A stretch of 20,587 nt of DNA from Bacteroidales bacterium UBA6828 (GTDB lineage Bacteria; Bacteroidota; Bacteroidia; Bacteroidales; Paludibacteraceae), in the NCBI GenBank assembly GCA_002452095.1, contig DKEG01000014.1, positions 1-20,587 on the forward strand, read 5' to 3'. Under the pieces are notes generated by a model that worked only from the letters and a program-made list of their open reading frames with translations, had not been told where the DNA came from and searched no databases. Shown here in pieces: positions 1-7,841 of the stretch. Position numbers and translations under genes: made by a program. Every line of letters starts with the position of its first letter. Position 1 is the stretch's first letter.

Positions 1-21
1 TGATGCGGTTGCCCTGATAAA
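1..21. repeat. Left copy of a 21-base inverted terminal match
   Basis: The first 21 bases are identical to the reverse complement of the last 21 bases of the window (20567-20587), and the identity stops at base 22. The right copy continues directly from a dispersed repeat that is also found at 9174-9250. The simplest reading is that the contig ends within a multicopy sequence where an assembly graph broke. A true terminal inverted repeat of an element is possible, but no transposase or integrase is visible anywhere in the window. Confidence 0.85.
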
Positions 22-56
22 CTATTGCATTATTAATTATAAAATGAATTATCACA

Positions 57-2111
57 ATGAGAAAAAACTATCTTCTATTACTATTGCTAATGTGTGCAAT
101 AATGTGCCATGCGCAGTTGATGGAGCAGAAAATAACTCTCCATCGTGGTGTTTCCCTCATTCAAGACGATTGTGGCTACACTCGAATATGTAAGAGTTAG
201 CCAATACATAAAGGTGTTTCCCTCATTCAAGACGATTGTGGCTACACTATCAAATACAGATTAGGCGAATATCACATCACAAAAGATACTGTCAATGCCG
301 AAGATGGAGACTATATTTTCTCGTCAATTGAATTCTATGATGATTACTATGATCGTTTGGACGAGTATGGTTTTCCCTCGTTGCCTTTCTTTGGAGTCAA
401 TCTCAGGGTTTCTTCTCCCGATGTCAATGTAAACATAAGCATTGCCGACATCCAAACCTTTGAAATACAGTTGGAACGTGATTTTATTCCTGCACAGATG
501 TATGGTCCAACATTGTCTCATTTGGATTATGATGATGGTTATTACAACCACGATAATCATACGTGGTATTGGAACGAATATGATTGGGATTTGTATGCAA
601 TGCCTCGCAACTATGGTCTAAATTTCACCATCTATCCATTCCATTATGAGCCATCTACAAGAACGTTGACGATTGTCAAGTCTGCAACCTACCGAATCGA
701 CATAGAGGGATGCGGATTGGAGAAATTGCTTGATGATGACAATGTTATAGGCAGAACCGTTTTTGACAACTATATAGGGAGCGCAGTAGATTTATCCACA
801 GAATCGGCAGTCAAGCAATTAGTTGACGAGGCGGTCTATCTAATCATAGCCAACGACAAATTGAAAGGGGATGAACTTGATAAGTTTATCAATCATAAAA
901 TTAGCAAAGGATATCAAGTAGATGTCAGATATTGTTCAAATGACACTCCTGCAGATATTATTCAATTTTTGGAAGAATACTACAAAAACAGACCAGATTT
1001 ATTGTACGTATTGTTGGTGGGTACACCCGACTTGATTCCATTCTCTGCAGGTGTTAAAGATGACCGCACAGACCCTCCTACGGATTTAGAGTATGTTCTA
1101 TTGCCTAGTCTTAACAAGAAACCAAGCAAGTTTAACTATGCATATTTCCTGGGCAGATGGCCGGTGGAATCAACTAAGGAACTAAAAAACATTGTGGATA
1201 AGACAATAAAGAACGAAAATACATTAGCCAATTATTCTCCTTCGCGTGTATCCATATTTTCCGGTGCCGGTGATCATAAAAACTACACCTATAACAATAC
1301 CCGCTACATAGCAAATCTCATCAATGGCATAAATGGAATTTATCCATATCTTTATGACGGGAGAAAGGTTTCTGAAACAACGGCACAGACTGATATGAAA
1401 GATGAATTGTCAGGGCAGCATGATGCCTGTCCATGGATATTCACTTATTTCGGACATGGAGGAAAGCGATTGATAGGGGAGCCTTACAAGTTTTATTATG
1501 ATGACATAGCAAATGTAAGCAATAGCAGTTTGGACTATCAACCGTTTGGGTTTGCTTACACTTGTTTGTTAGGAGATATTTTCTATAATAATAATTTCAC
1601 ACGCCATTGGATATATAACGAAAATGGAGGTGTTACAATGTTGTCATCGACAACTATTTCTTATGATCCCCCAAATCGTTATTTTTCCAGAAACACTTTC
1701 ACCCAATTAAAGAACAGAATCAACCGTTCTATGGGATTGTTTGTGTATGGCGGTATGCAAAAGTTTTATACCAAATGCAAAACAGAACCCCGTTGGAGAA
1801 CGGTAAGACGCTATAATCTATATGGAGACCCCAGCCTATATTTGTGGGGTATCAACTGGACTACGGGACGCCCGAAACAAGTAGCAAAGGACAGGAAAGA
1901 AGAGGCTTCAGAAATATCAATAATAAAAGACGATAAGGTCATCTATATTAATCAAGATGGTTGTAGAGTTCAATTGTTCACTGTCAATGGCATCTGTATT
2001 TTTGATGAGTGTACTAGTACTATTCAGACCAATGATATCGCCTCCGGACTGTATATAATCAAAATAACAACCAACGGAATGTCACATTCCGATAAAATTT
2101 ATATTCAATAA
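57..2111 (+). pseudogene. Gingipain-type C25 cysteine peptidase with T9SS tail, interrupted by a 66-base duplication
   Basis: An ATG at 57 opens a signal peptide (MRKNYLLLLLLMCAIMCHAQ), but the frame meets TAG at 198-200. The same frame is open from after that stop to 2111. Bases 147-182 and 213-248 are identical (36 bases), and the unit of 66 bases is a multiple of three, so removing one unit gives a continuous gene of about 660 residues. The body has C25 hallmarks: catalytic His in YFGHGG (codon 1455-1457) and Cys in AYTCLLGD (codon 1563-1565), 36 residues apart, followed by a segment LSSTTISYDPP resembling the post-Cys region of gingipains. The last 60 or so residues (ending GLYIIKITTNG...KIYIQ) look like a type A T9SS sorting domain. 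The product would be exported and released or anchored at the surface. As written, only a 47-residue peptide or an internally started protein (TTG at 357) without signal peptide could be made. Family call is firm; functional state is open. Confidence 0.85.
147..248 (+). repeat. 36-base direct repeat (147-182, 213-248) around a 30-base spacer
   Basis: Two perfect 36-base copies begin GGTGTTTCCCTCATTCAAGA and end GGCTACACT. The 30-base spacer 183-212 carries the in-frame TAG. The match extends loosely upstream, since both copies are preceded by CAT plus three unlike bases. Recombination or slippage between the copies would delete exactly 66 bases and restore the peptidase frame. Confidence 0.95.
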
Positions 2112-2113
2112 TT

Positions 2114-2782
2114 ATGAAAGATATTGTAAAAATCGGAGCAGCCTGCATTGCGCTACTTTTATGCTCTTGCGATGGAGACAAAAACAATCCCGATAAGACT
2201 GTTCCATACATCAAGTATGGTTGGGATAATTTCCCCTTTGAACGAGTTGACTGCTACTTTCCTGAAGAGGGTACAGAGTTAAGATATATTTCTGACAAAG
2301 GTAACACATTCACACTAACCGTAGAAGAAATAAGTCGAGAGTATGAGCCACGTCCGGAAAGGGATCCTGTAGAAGAAGCATTCGGAGGATTTACAACTGC
2401 CTCGGAAATTTACTTTATTAGAGCAAAGTTGACAAATAATGCCAATGAGGATATTGTAACTCCTCGTTCGTTTGATATGTATATTGGGGATTCTAGAAAA
2501 TATTTATCCATAGGATTAACTACTACCCAAGATTTATATATTGGGTTCACTGCAGAAAATAAGTCTTCAAAAGCGGATGCCATATTCCAGTATTTAGGTG
2601 ATACAATTTCCTTAAAAGCCTATTATAGGGATAGATTTCATAGTGAAACCGTGGTTCCCAATGCCGCCAAGATAGTGAAAGGCAAGGGTATTGTAATGTA
2701 TAAAACGATAGTCACCGACACGACAGAGGAGCGGGGAGGACTGTTTATGGGAATGGGCGAGACATGGACATTATTTGAATAA
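2114..2782 (+). CDS. Hypothetical lipoprotein downstream of the C25 peptidase
   Basis: A 222-residue protein with a lipoprotein signal peptide: a short basic start, a hydrophobic stretch (IGAACIALLL) and lipobox LCSC with the lipidated Cys at residue 19, followed by a charged D/N/K-rich linker. No catalytic motif is recognised in the rest, which alternates short beta-like stretches with acidic turns (for example FPEEGTELRYISDKGNTF near 50-67). The gene begins two bases after the peptidase stop, so the pair is almost certainly cotranscribed. The product probably sits on the periplasmic or surface face of the outer membrane. An accessory or inhibitor role for the peptidase is possible, but this is only inferred from adjacency. 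Codon use is AT-rich like the peptidase and unlike the GC-rich genes that follow. Confidence 0.8.
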   Translation: MKDIVKIGAACIALLLCSCDGDKNNPDKTVPYIKYGWDNFPFERVDCYFPEEGTELRYISDKGNTFTLTVEEISREYEPRPERDPVEEAFGGFTTASEIYFIRAKLTNNANEDIVTPRSFDMYIGDSRKYLSIGLTTTQDLYIGFTAENKSSKADAIFQYLGDTISLKAYYRDRFHSETVVPNAAKIVKGKGIVMYKTIVTDTTEERGGLFMGMGETWTLFE

Positions 2783-2864
2783 CAGATAACTCTGATTCAT
2801 ATTGCAAGAGATTATGAAGAATCTTATAGCAGGTGATGGATGTTGTAGGCGAACAGATTGGATT

Positions 2865-2901
2865 GAAAGCGGCTGTCTGACAAATGCAGGCAGCCGCTTT
2901 C
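2865..2901. terminator. Bidirectional hairpin between convergent genes
   Basis: GAAAGCGGCTGTCTG (2865-2879) pairs with 2887-2901 to give a 15-bp stem with one G-U pair and a 7-base loop. It lies between the plus-strand lipoprotein and the minus-strand thioredoxin gene, which converge here. The U-tract is weak on both sides, so it may be a terminator or an mRNA 3' end protecting hairpin. Confidence 0.7.
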
Positions 2902-2957
2902 GTTATGTAATAGTATGTTTATGCTTGAGTTAGCATACGCTTACTTGTACTTTTTTT

Positions 2958-3272
2958 TTACAAAAGGGAGTCGAGGAGGGGAATAAGGTCGGATTTGCGG
3001 CAGGCACCGACATGGCGGTTGACGAGTTCGCCGTTCTTAAAGAACAGCATTGTAGGGATATTCATTACCCCGTATTCCTCACAGGTATCGGGGTTGTCGT
3101 CCACATTGAGTTTGCCGACCACGACACGACCTTCATACTCGTTGCTCAACTCTTCTATGATGGGCAACATCATCTTGCAAGGACCGCACCATGGTGCCCA
3201 CAAGTCCACGACGAGGGGTTTGCCCTCAGCCAACAGCGTCTTGATGTTGGCATCTGTAATTTCGATAGCCAT
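2958..3272 (-). CDS. trxA: Thioredoxin
   Basis: A 104-residue cytoplasmic thioredoxin, the usual length of a TrxA. It contains the redox motif WCGPCK (Cys29 and Cys32), the conserved Asp23 in VVDLWA, and the cis-proline loop NIPTM (Pro73). It reduces protein disulfides using electrons from thioredoxin reductase, which is not in this window. Two further cysteines (64 and 91) are present. The start is an ATG five bases after the stop of the ClpC-like gene, so it is very likely the last gene of a porin-clpC-trxA transcript. A run of nine T (2951-2959 on the plus strand) lies at its stop codon. No signal peptide or lipobox is seen, so a secreted TlpA- or DsbE-type role is unlikely. Confidence 0.96.
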   Translation of the reverse strand: MAIEITDANIKTLLAEGKPLVVDLWAPWCGPCKMMLPIIEELSNEYEGRVVVGKLNVDDNPDTCEEYGVMNIPTMLFFKNGELVNRHVGACRKSDLIPLLDSLL

Positions 3273-3277
3273 AATAG

Positions 3278-5557
3278 TTATTTATTTTGTAGTTGTTTGA
3301 TAGTTATGCGTTTTTGCTGCGGGTGTGCGAGCAGCACATCGGTGAGCGGATCCTCGAGATAGGTCTGTATAGCCCGTTTGACAGGACGTGCCCCGTTCTG
3401 CGGGTCATAGGCTTTCTCTGCCAACTGTGTGGTTGCCTCCGGGGTCAGCACCAGTTGATGCCCCGTCTTGCGCAAACGCTCTTGGAGCAATGCCACCTCG
3501 ATATTGACAATACGTGCGAGTGCATCGCGCGTGAGAGGTTGGAACGTGATGACATTGTCAATACGGTTGAGAAACTCGGGCGGGAAAGTCTTCTGCAACG
3601 CCTTGAGCAGCATCTGATTGCTCGTCTTGGTATCCATATCCGACACTCCGAACCCGATACCCGCCCCGAACTCCTTAAGTTGGCGCGTGCCGACATTGGA
3701 GGTTAGGATGATAATCGTATTGCGGAAATCCACCACGTGTCCCTGCCGGTCGGTAAGCCGTCCCTCGTCCATCACCTGCAAGAGGATATTGAAGATGTCA
3801 GGGTGGGCTTTCTCTATCTCGTCGAACAGCACAATCGAATAGGGTTTGCGGCGTACGGCTTCGGTAAGTTTGCCGCCGTCCTCGTGTGCCACATATCCCG
3901 GAGGTGCGCCCACCAAGAGCGAGACGGTATGTTTCTCCATATATTCCGACATATCGAAACGGATCACCGCATCGCGGCTGCCGAACATTTCCTCGGCAAG
4001 GCACTGCGCGAGGTAGGTTTTGCCCACGCCCGTAGGACCGAGGAAGAAGAACGTACCTATAGGGCGGCGTGGGTCGCGCAAGCCGAGACGCGATCGGCGA
4101 ATGGCACGCACGATGGTATCGACGGCTTCGTCCTGACCGATGACCCGCTTGCGCAGAGTCTCGTCCATAGTACGCAGCCGCTCCGTTTCCGCTTTCTGCA
4201 CACGCTGTACAGGTACGCCCGACATCATCGAAACCACGGAAGCGATATCGTCCACGGTGATGGTGTAAGGCTCTTGCGGTTCGTCGCCTACCGCTTTGGC
4301 ACGTGCGTGCGCCCTTGCGCCCGCCTCGTCCATCACATCGATGGCCTTGTCGGGAAAAGCGCGATCGGTAAGGTAGCGTTCCGCCAGACTGACTGCCGCC
4401 TGCAAGGTTTCTTCGGGATAGACCACGTAATGATACTCTGCGTAATGCTCGCTCAGACGATTGAGGATAGAGAGGGTCTCTTCGGGGGTAGTAGGACGGA
4501 CAACCACTTTCTGGAAACGGCGTTCCAAGGCTCCGTCTTTCTCTATGGAGGTGCGGTACTCGTTGGTGGTGGTAGCACCGATGCACTGCACCTCGCCCCG
4601 CGCCAAAGCAGGTTTGAGGATATTGGCTGCATCCAGCGAACCCTGTGCGTTACCCGCCCCGATGATGGTATGTATCTCGTCGATAAAGAGGATTACTTCA
4701 GGATGGCGTTGCAACTCCTGCAGCACCGCTTTCATACGTTCCTCGAACTGACCGCGGTAGGTGGTACCCGCCACCATAGACGCCACATCGAGGGTAATGA
4801 TACGTTTGCCCGCAAGAGCCCCCGCCTCGTTGCCGACGATACGCAAAGCGAGTCCCTCTACGATAGCCGACTTTCCGACACCCGGTTCGCCGATGAGGAT
4901 AGGGTTGTTCTTCTTGCGTCGGGAGAGGATCTGTACGACGCGCTCTATCTCCACCTCGCGCCCGACGACGGGGTCGAGTTTGCCCGCCTGCGCCTGTTTG
5001 GTGAGGTCGTGTCCGTACTTGTCGAGTGCGGTAGTAGCACCGACCTTGCCCACATTGGGTTGCGGGCGACGGGGCTTGCCGTCTTCAACATCACTCCCCT
5101 GCCCCATTCCTGCAGCGGGGGACTGAGTGGTGGTGTGCGGCTGGGCATAGAGTTCGACTATCCGGTCGTAGGTGATTCCCCACACATTTGCCAGATAGAG
5201 TGCGGCACGGTTGATACGGTGGCGCAGGATAGCAAGCAGCAAGTGGGCACTGCCGACAGCATCTGCCTGATACTCACGGCTGATACCCTCGGCAATACGT
5301 ATGATACTCTCTACCTGCGTACTGCGGGTGATCGGTTCAATAGTGTTGCGCTGCTCCTGCTGCAAAGCGGTATCGAGGTTTCCTTTGGCTTCTTCGGCAG
5401 ACAAGCCCGCTTTGCGGAGCAAGTCATACGCCTGCCCTTCCGCCAAACGCAGGATACCCAGAACGAGGTGTTCGGGCAGTATCTGCGTGTTCTGCAAACG
5501 CTCCGCTTCATCACGGGCGTAAATCAAGATTTTATTTAATCGTACTGTTAAAGGCAT
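3278..5557 (-). CDS. clpC: ClpC/ClpA-like AAA+ unfoldase without a middle domain
   Basis: A 759-residue HSP100 ATPase that unfolds proteins for degradation, presumably with ClpP. Order: Clp N-domain (1-145), a polar linker (146-175), AAA+ module 1 with Walker A GEPGVGKS (223-230), Walker B VILFIDE (288-294) and Arg346/347, then AAA+ module 2 with Walker A GPTGVGKT (507-514), Walker B IVLFDE (575-580) and GAR sensor-2 (Arg724). A ClpP-docking tripeptide IGF is at 634-636. Only about 37 residues separate DEAGA (410-414) from SGVPV (446-450), where ClpC proteins usually carry a coiled-coil M-domain of about 50 residues. In this respect it resembles ClpA, and it is shorter than the usual 820-860 residues of ClpC. 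The thioredoxin gene follows after five bases. Its sequence is GC-rich and intact. The ClpC name rests on the N-domain and the IGF loop; a ClpA-type label would also be defensible. Confidence 0.9.
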   Translation of the reverse strand: MPLTVRLNKILIYARDEAERLQNTQILPEHLVLGILRLAEGQAYDLLRKAGLSAEEAKGNLDTALQQEQRNTIEPITRSTQVESIIRIAEGISREYQADAVGSAHLLLAILRHRINRAALYLANVWGITYDRIVELYAQPHTTTQSPAAGMGQGSDVEDGKPRRPQPNVGKVGATTALDKYGHDLTKQAQAGKLDPVVGREVEIERVVQILSRRKKNNPILIGEPGVGKSAIVEGLALRIVGNEAGALAGKRIITLDVASMVAGTTYRGQFEERMKAVLQELQRHPEVILFIDEIHTIIGAGNAQGSLDAANILKPALARGEVQCIGATTTNEYRTSIEKDGALERRFQKVVVRPTTPEETLSILNRLSEHYAEYHYVVYPEETLQAAVSLAERYLTDRAFPDKAIDVMDEAGARAHARAKAVGDEPQEPYTITVDDIASVVSMMSGVPVQRVQKAETERLRTMDETLRKRVIGQDEAVDTIVRAIRRSRLGLRDPRRPIGTFFFLGPTGVGKTYLAQCLAEEMFGSRDAVIRFDMSEYMEKHTVSLLVGAPPGYVAHEDGGKLTEAVRRKPYSIVLFDEIEKAHPDIFNILLQVMDEGRLTDRQGHVVDFRNTIIILTSNVGTRQLKEFGAGIGFGVSDMDTKTSNQMLLKALQKTFPPEFLNRIDNVITFQPLTRDALARIVNIEVALLQERLRKTGHQLVLTPEATTQLAEKAYDPQNGARPVKRAIQTYLEDPLTDVLLAHPQQKRITIKQLQNK

Positions 5558-5578
5558 AGTTGTTTGTAAAGGTTTGTA

Positions 5579-5637
5579 GGCAGTGCCGTTGGTGGTTGCA
5601 CGTTAATGGGCAGAGCCGTTTATGGTTATACGTTATT
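5579..5637. repeat. Two imperfect 30-base tandem units between the porin and clpC genes
   Basis: Bases 5579-5607 and 5609-5637 both follow the pattern GGCAG-GCCGTT-TGGTT-ACGTTA with a period of 30. They fill most of the 87-base gap upstream of the ClpC-like start. Their role is unknown; they may affect translation or mRNA stability between the two genes. Confidence 0.7.
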
Positions 5638-5644
5638 TTTATTG

Positions 5645-7669
5645 TTATTTATAAAAATGCCATGCGAGCCCGGCGCGGAATATGTCGGGGTTCATCGGGT
5701 AGCCGGGCATAGCAAAGTAGTTCGGGGTTGATTTCATAAAGAGGTGGTTGAAATGGGTATAATGGGCGAAGAAACGCAGGTGCAACGACCGTACGTAGAA
5801 ATTGGCATACACATTGAGTATCGGGTAATTGCCTACCTTGGTGGTGTTCTGCACGCAGAACTGCGCCGTAGCGGGATTGAGGATAGGGGCATAATAGGAA
5901 GTAAAATAGCGCATATCCACTCCGATCTGTGCGTCCATAGCACGAAACCATGTACCGTGGTAGTAGAGGTTGTGGTAGAGCGTAAAAGACGGCAAAGGCA
6001 TTGCCGCATCGCTCGACAACTGATAGACCACATGGTTCTCGAGGTTCACCCACGGCGTGGTAAGGTCGCACTGCACATCCGCCGACAGCACTTGTATGTT
6101 GCCCTCGTGCTGCACGGGGTTGCCCGTTTGGTCGAAATAGATATAGCGTGTCAGGTTCTCGAAGCCGACATTGACTTTGGGTTTCACCCACGTGGTGGGG
6201 TATGCAATCTCGCCGCCGACATAAAAACGATAGGTCTTTTGGAAATCGTTGTTCCAGCGGAAATGGTTGGACGAGAAATGCTGCAGGTAGTAAGACGGGG
6301 TTTCGTTCCTGACAAAGGCGCGGGCACGGATATACATCGTATCTTTACCGATACGGAAATCGCCGTCCACGTGTCCGTTGACCCGGAACTCGCCGAGTTT
6401 GTAGCCCAAGACACAGACATCACCGTCGAAACCATAATGCACCCATTTGCCGCGGTTTTTGTATAATGCACCGCCGACAAAGGTGTTGTTTGTCCATTGG
6501 TAGCCCCAGAGTGTGTCGGGGGCGAGATGGGCAGCAGTGTTCACCCATGGACCTGCAAATGGCTCATAGTCGCCTATGAGGTTGCTTGCCTCCTCGCTGA
6601 CGGGATGGAGAAAACGCTGGCACTCGTTGACAGCATAGACCGTGGCACCGAACTTAAGCAGGCGGTTGAATTCCTCCTCGAAAGTTACACTCAGGGTGTT
6701 GCGGATAGTAAGTACATCGGTGGAGTCGTTGGTGGTATTGGGGTTACGATAATAGGTCGGATAAAAGCCCTGTTGTGCGGTACGCTCCACGTATCGGCGG
6801 TTGCTGTTGGTGGTCTCGAAGGTGTGTGCAAAGGTAGTAACCGGCACATAGTTGATTTTGAGCGTATCGCGCCGCTCACGCCTGCCCTCTTCGTTGATTA
6901 CCTCGATGGTATCGTGGTAGGGACGCTCGACGGTAATGCTGTAGTAATGGTTGAGGAAACCGGCGAGGTAGCGGTAGCCCGACATAGCATTGAGGTTGAC
7001 GGGTAAGTCCTCCGGTTGCAACGCCCCGTCGAGGTCGCCGGGGTTGGTGAGTCCGCCGTTGTCGAAATTGCTCCAGTTGGCAAACGTGAATGCCGCCTGC
7101 AGCGAATAGTGGTTGCCGTTGTAGGAACCGAAGACATTGCCATTGAACAGTTTACCCGCCTGGTTGGAATAATGCCCCACGCTATTGAGGTAGTTGAGTT
7201 GCGTACCGAGGTTGATACGCTTGTTGAGGTTGCCCGTAAAGAGGAAGTAGATCTCGTTTTCCTCGTGCATAGGAGTAAAGCCTTTGTTGTAGGCAATGCT
7301 CGAATAGGGGGTGGTGGTGTTGAAGAAACGCACGTCCTGCGGCGTATATATATAAGGCTGGTAAGCCGCAGCGAAGATGTCATCGATCTTGTAGAGACGG
7401 TCGAAATAGATACGCGACTGAATAGGCGACACGAGGCAGTTGCCGTTGTATGCCGAGGAGATGGAATAGTCGTTCTGCACGCCGCGCATCGGGTAGTTGA
7501 GGTATGCCGTATCGGCGAACTGCACGGTGTCGGCGATAGCCGCAGGCGACGGCAACTGCCAAGTACGGATAACCGTCTTGACAGCCTTCTCTTTGGCGGC
7601 GAAGCCCATGGCAGTTGCCAACAAAAAGCAGACTAATATGATAAACTTATTTCTCAATTCACAATGCAC
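5645..7669 (-). CDS. Putative outer-membrane porin (Porin_10/PF14121-like)
   Basis: A 674-residue beta-barrel protein of the type annotated as putative porin in Bacteroidota. After a signal peptide (RNKFIILVCFLLATAMGFAA) it has a short N-terminal part, then many alternating aromatic and polar stretches typical of transmembrane beta-strands (GTQLNYLNSVGHYSNQAG, SYNGNHYSLQAAFTFANWS, YRFYVGGEIAYPTT), ending in the C-terminal aromatic GLAWHFYK expected for barrel insertion. It probably sits in the outer membrane; the substrate is not known. The start is unclear: there is no in-frame ATG, the longest frame begins with GTG at 7669, and a TTG at 7657 would give a cleaner signal peptide (MRNKFIIL). 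A promoter lies just upstream at 7701-7729. The ClpC-like gene starts 87 bases downstream. Confidence 0.85.
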   Translation of the reverse strand: MHCELRNKFIILVCFLLATAMGFAAKEKAVKTVIRTWQLPSPAAIADTVQFADTAYLNYPMRGVQNDYSISSAYNGNCLVSPIQSRIYFDRLYKIDDIFAAAYQPYIYTPQDVRFFNTTTPYSSIAYNKGFTPMHEENEIYFLFTGNLNKRINLGTQLNYLNSVGHYSNQAGKLFNGNVFGSYNGNHYSLQAAFTFANWSNFDNGGLTNPGDLDGALQPEDLPVNLNAMSGYRYLAGFLNHYYSITVERPYHDTIEVINEEGRRERRDTLKINYVPVTTFAHTFETTNSNRRYVERTAQQGFYPTYYRNPNTTNDSTDVLTIRNTLSVTFEEEFNRLLKFGATVYAVNECQRFLHPVSEEASNLIGDYEPFAGPWVNTAAHLAPDTLWGYQWTNNTFVGGALYKNRGKWVHYGFDGDVCVLGYKLGEFRVNGHVDGDFRIGKDTMYIRARAFVRNETPSYYLQHFSSNHFRWNNDFQKTYRFYVGGEIAYPTTWVKPKVNVGFENLTRYIYFDQTGNPVQHEGNIQVLSADVQCDLTTPWVNLENHVVYQLSSDAAMPLPSFTLYHNLYYHGTWFRAMDAQIGVDMRYFTSYYAPILNPATAQFCVQNTTKVGNYPILNVYANFYVRSLHLRFFAHYTHFNHLFMKSTPNYFAMPGYPMNPDIFRAGLAWHFYK

Positions 7670-7687
7670 AATGCATAATGCACAATT
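7660..7687. repeat. Low-complexity CACAATGCA repeat over the porin start
   Basis: Variants of ACAATGCA/CATAATGCA are repeated three times, immediately upstream of and overlapping the start codon of the porin gene. On the minus strand this reads as repeats of TGCATTGTGCAT. It covers the place where the ribosome binds and makes the true start difficult to choose. Such short leader repeats can change length by slippage. Confidence 0.6.
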
Positions 7688-7692
7688 TTTCC

Positions 7693-7719
7693 AATCTTAA
7701 CAAACGTACATTTTTACGG
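7693..7719. repeat. Intergenic motif copy 1 (AATCTTAACAAACGTACA...)
   Basis: This is one of three related sequences of about 27 bases, with the others at 7808-7835 and 15644-15672. Read on the minus strand, this copy includes the -7 box TACGTTTG of the porin promoter. Confidence 0.6.
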
Positions 7720-7729
7720 ACGGCACAAA
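7701..7729 (-). promoter_or_regulatory. Promoter for porin-clpC-trxA
   Basis: On the minus strand, TTTG (7726-7729) is followed by 17 bases and then TACGTTTG (7701-7708). This matches the Bacteroidota primary-sigma consensus TTTG-N(about 19)-TAnnTTTG. The predicted transcript start is about 30 bases before the porin GTG. Confidence 0.75.
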
Positions 7730-7771
7730 GGGTGCGTATCATAAGCGCATCCTATGCTCATCCTCCTCACT

Positions 7772-7810
7772 TTTATCCAAAGGAGAACTACGAGTTCTCC
7801 TTTGGATAAA
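7772..7810. terminator. Perfect 18-bp hairpin after the GH57 gene
   Basis: TTTATCCAAAGGAGAACT (7772-7789) is followed by loop ACG and its exact reverse complement (7793-7810). It begins about 30 bases after the GH57 stop codon on the minus strand. There is no U-tract on either side, so it is either a factor-assisted terminator or processing hairpin for GH57 or a small palindromic element. It separates the GH57 transcript from the porin promoter. Confidence 0.65.
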
Positions 7811-7835
7811 TCTTAATAATCGTACACTTTTTACG
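7808..7835. repeat. Intergenic motif copy 2 (AAATCTTAATAATCGTACAC...)
   Basis: Resembles copy 1 at 7693-7719 in the same orientation on the other side of the 18-bp hairpin, so the hairpin is flanked by two directly repeated motifs. The minus-strand -7 box is not preserved here (TACGATTA). Confidence 0.55.
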
Positions 7836-7841
7836 TGTCGT

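Noticed and set aside
147..248. 36-base repeat, 30-base spacer, 36-base repeat, the geometry of a CRISPR unit
   Set aside because: Only two copies, no cas genes, no repeat palindrome typical of CRISPR, and both copies translate in the same frame as the signal peptide and the peptidase. A coding duplication explains it better.
3737..5539. 600-residue open frame on the plus strand
   Set aside because: It is the antisense of the ClpC-like gene, with composition typical of a GC-rich shadow frame, no start context and no recognisable domain.
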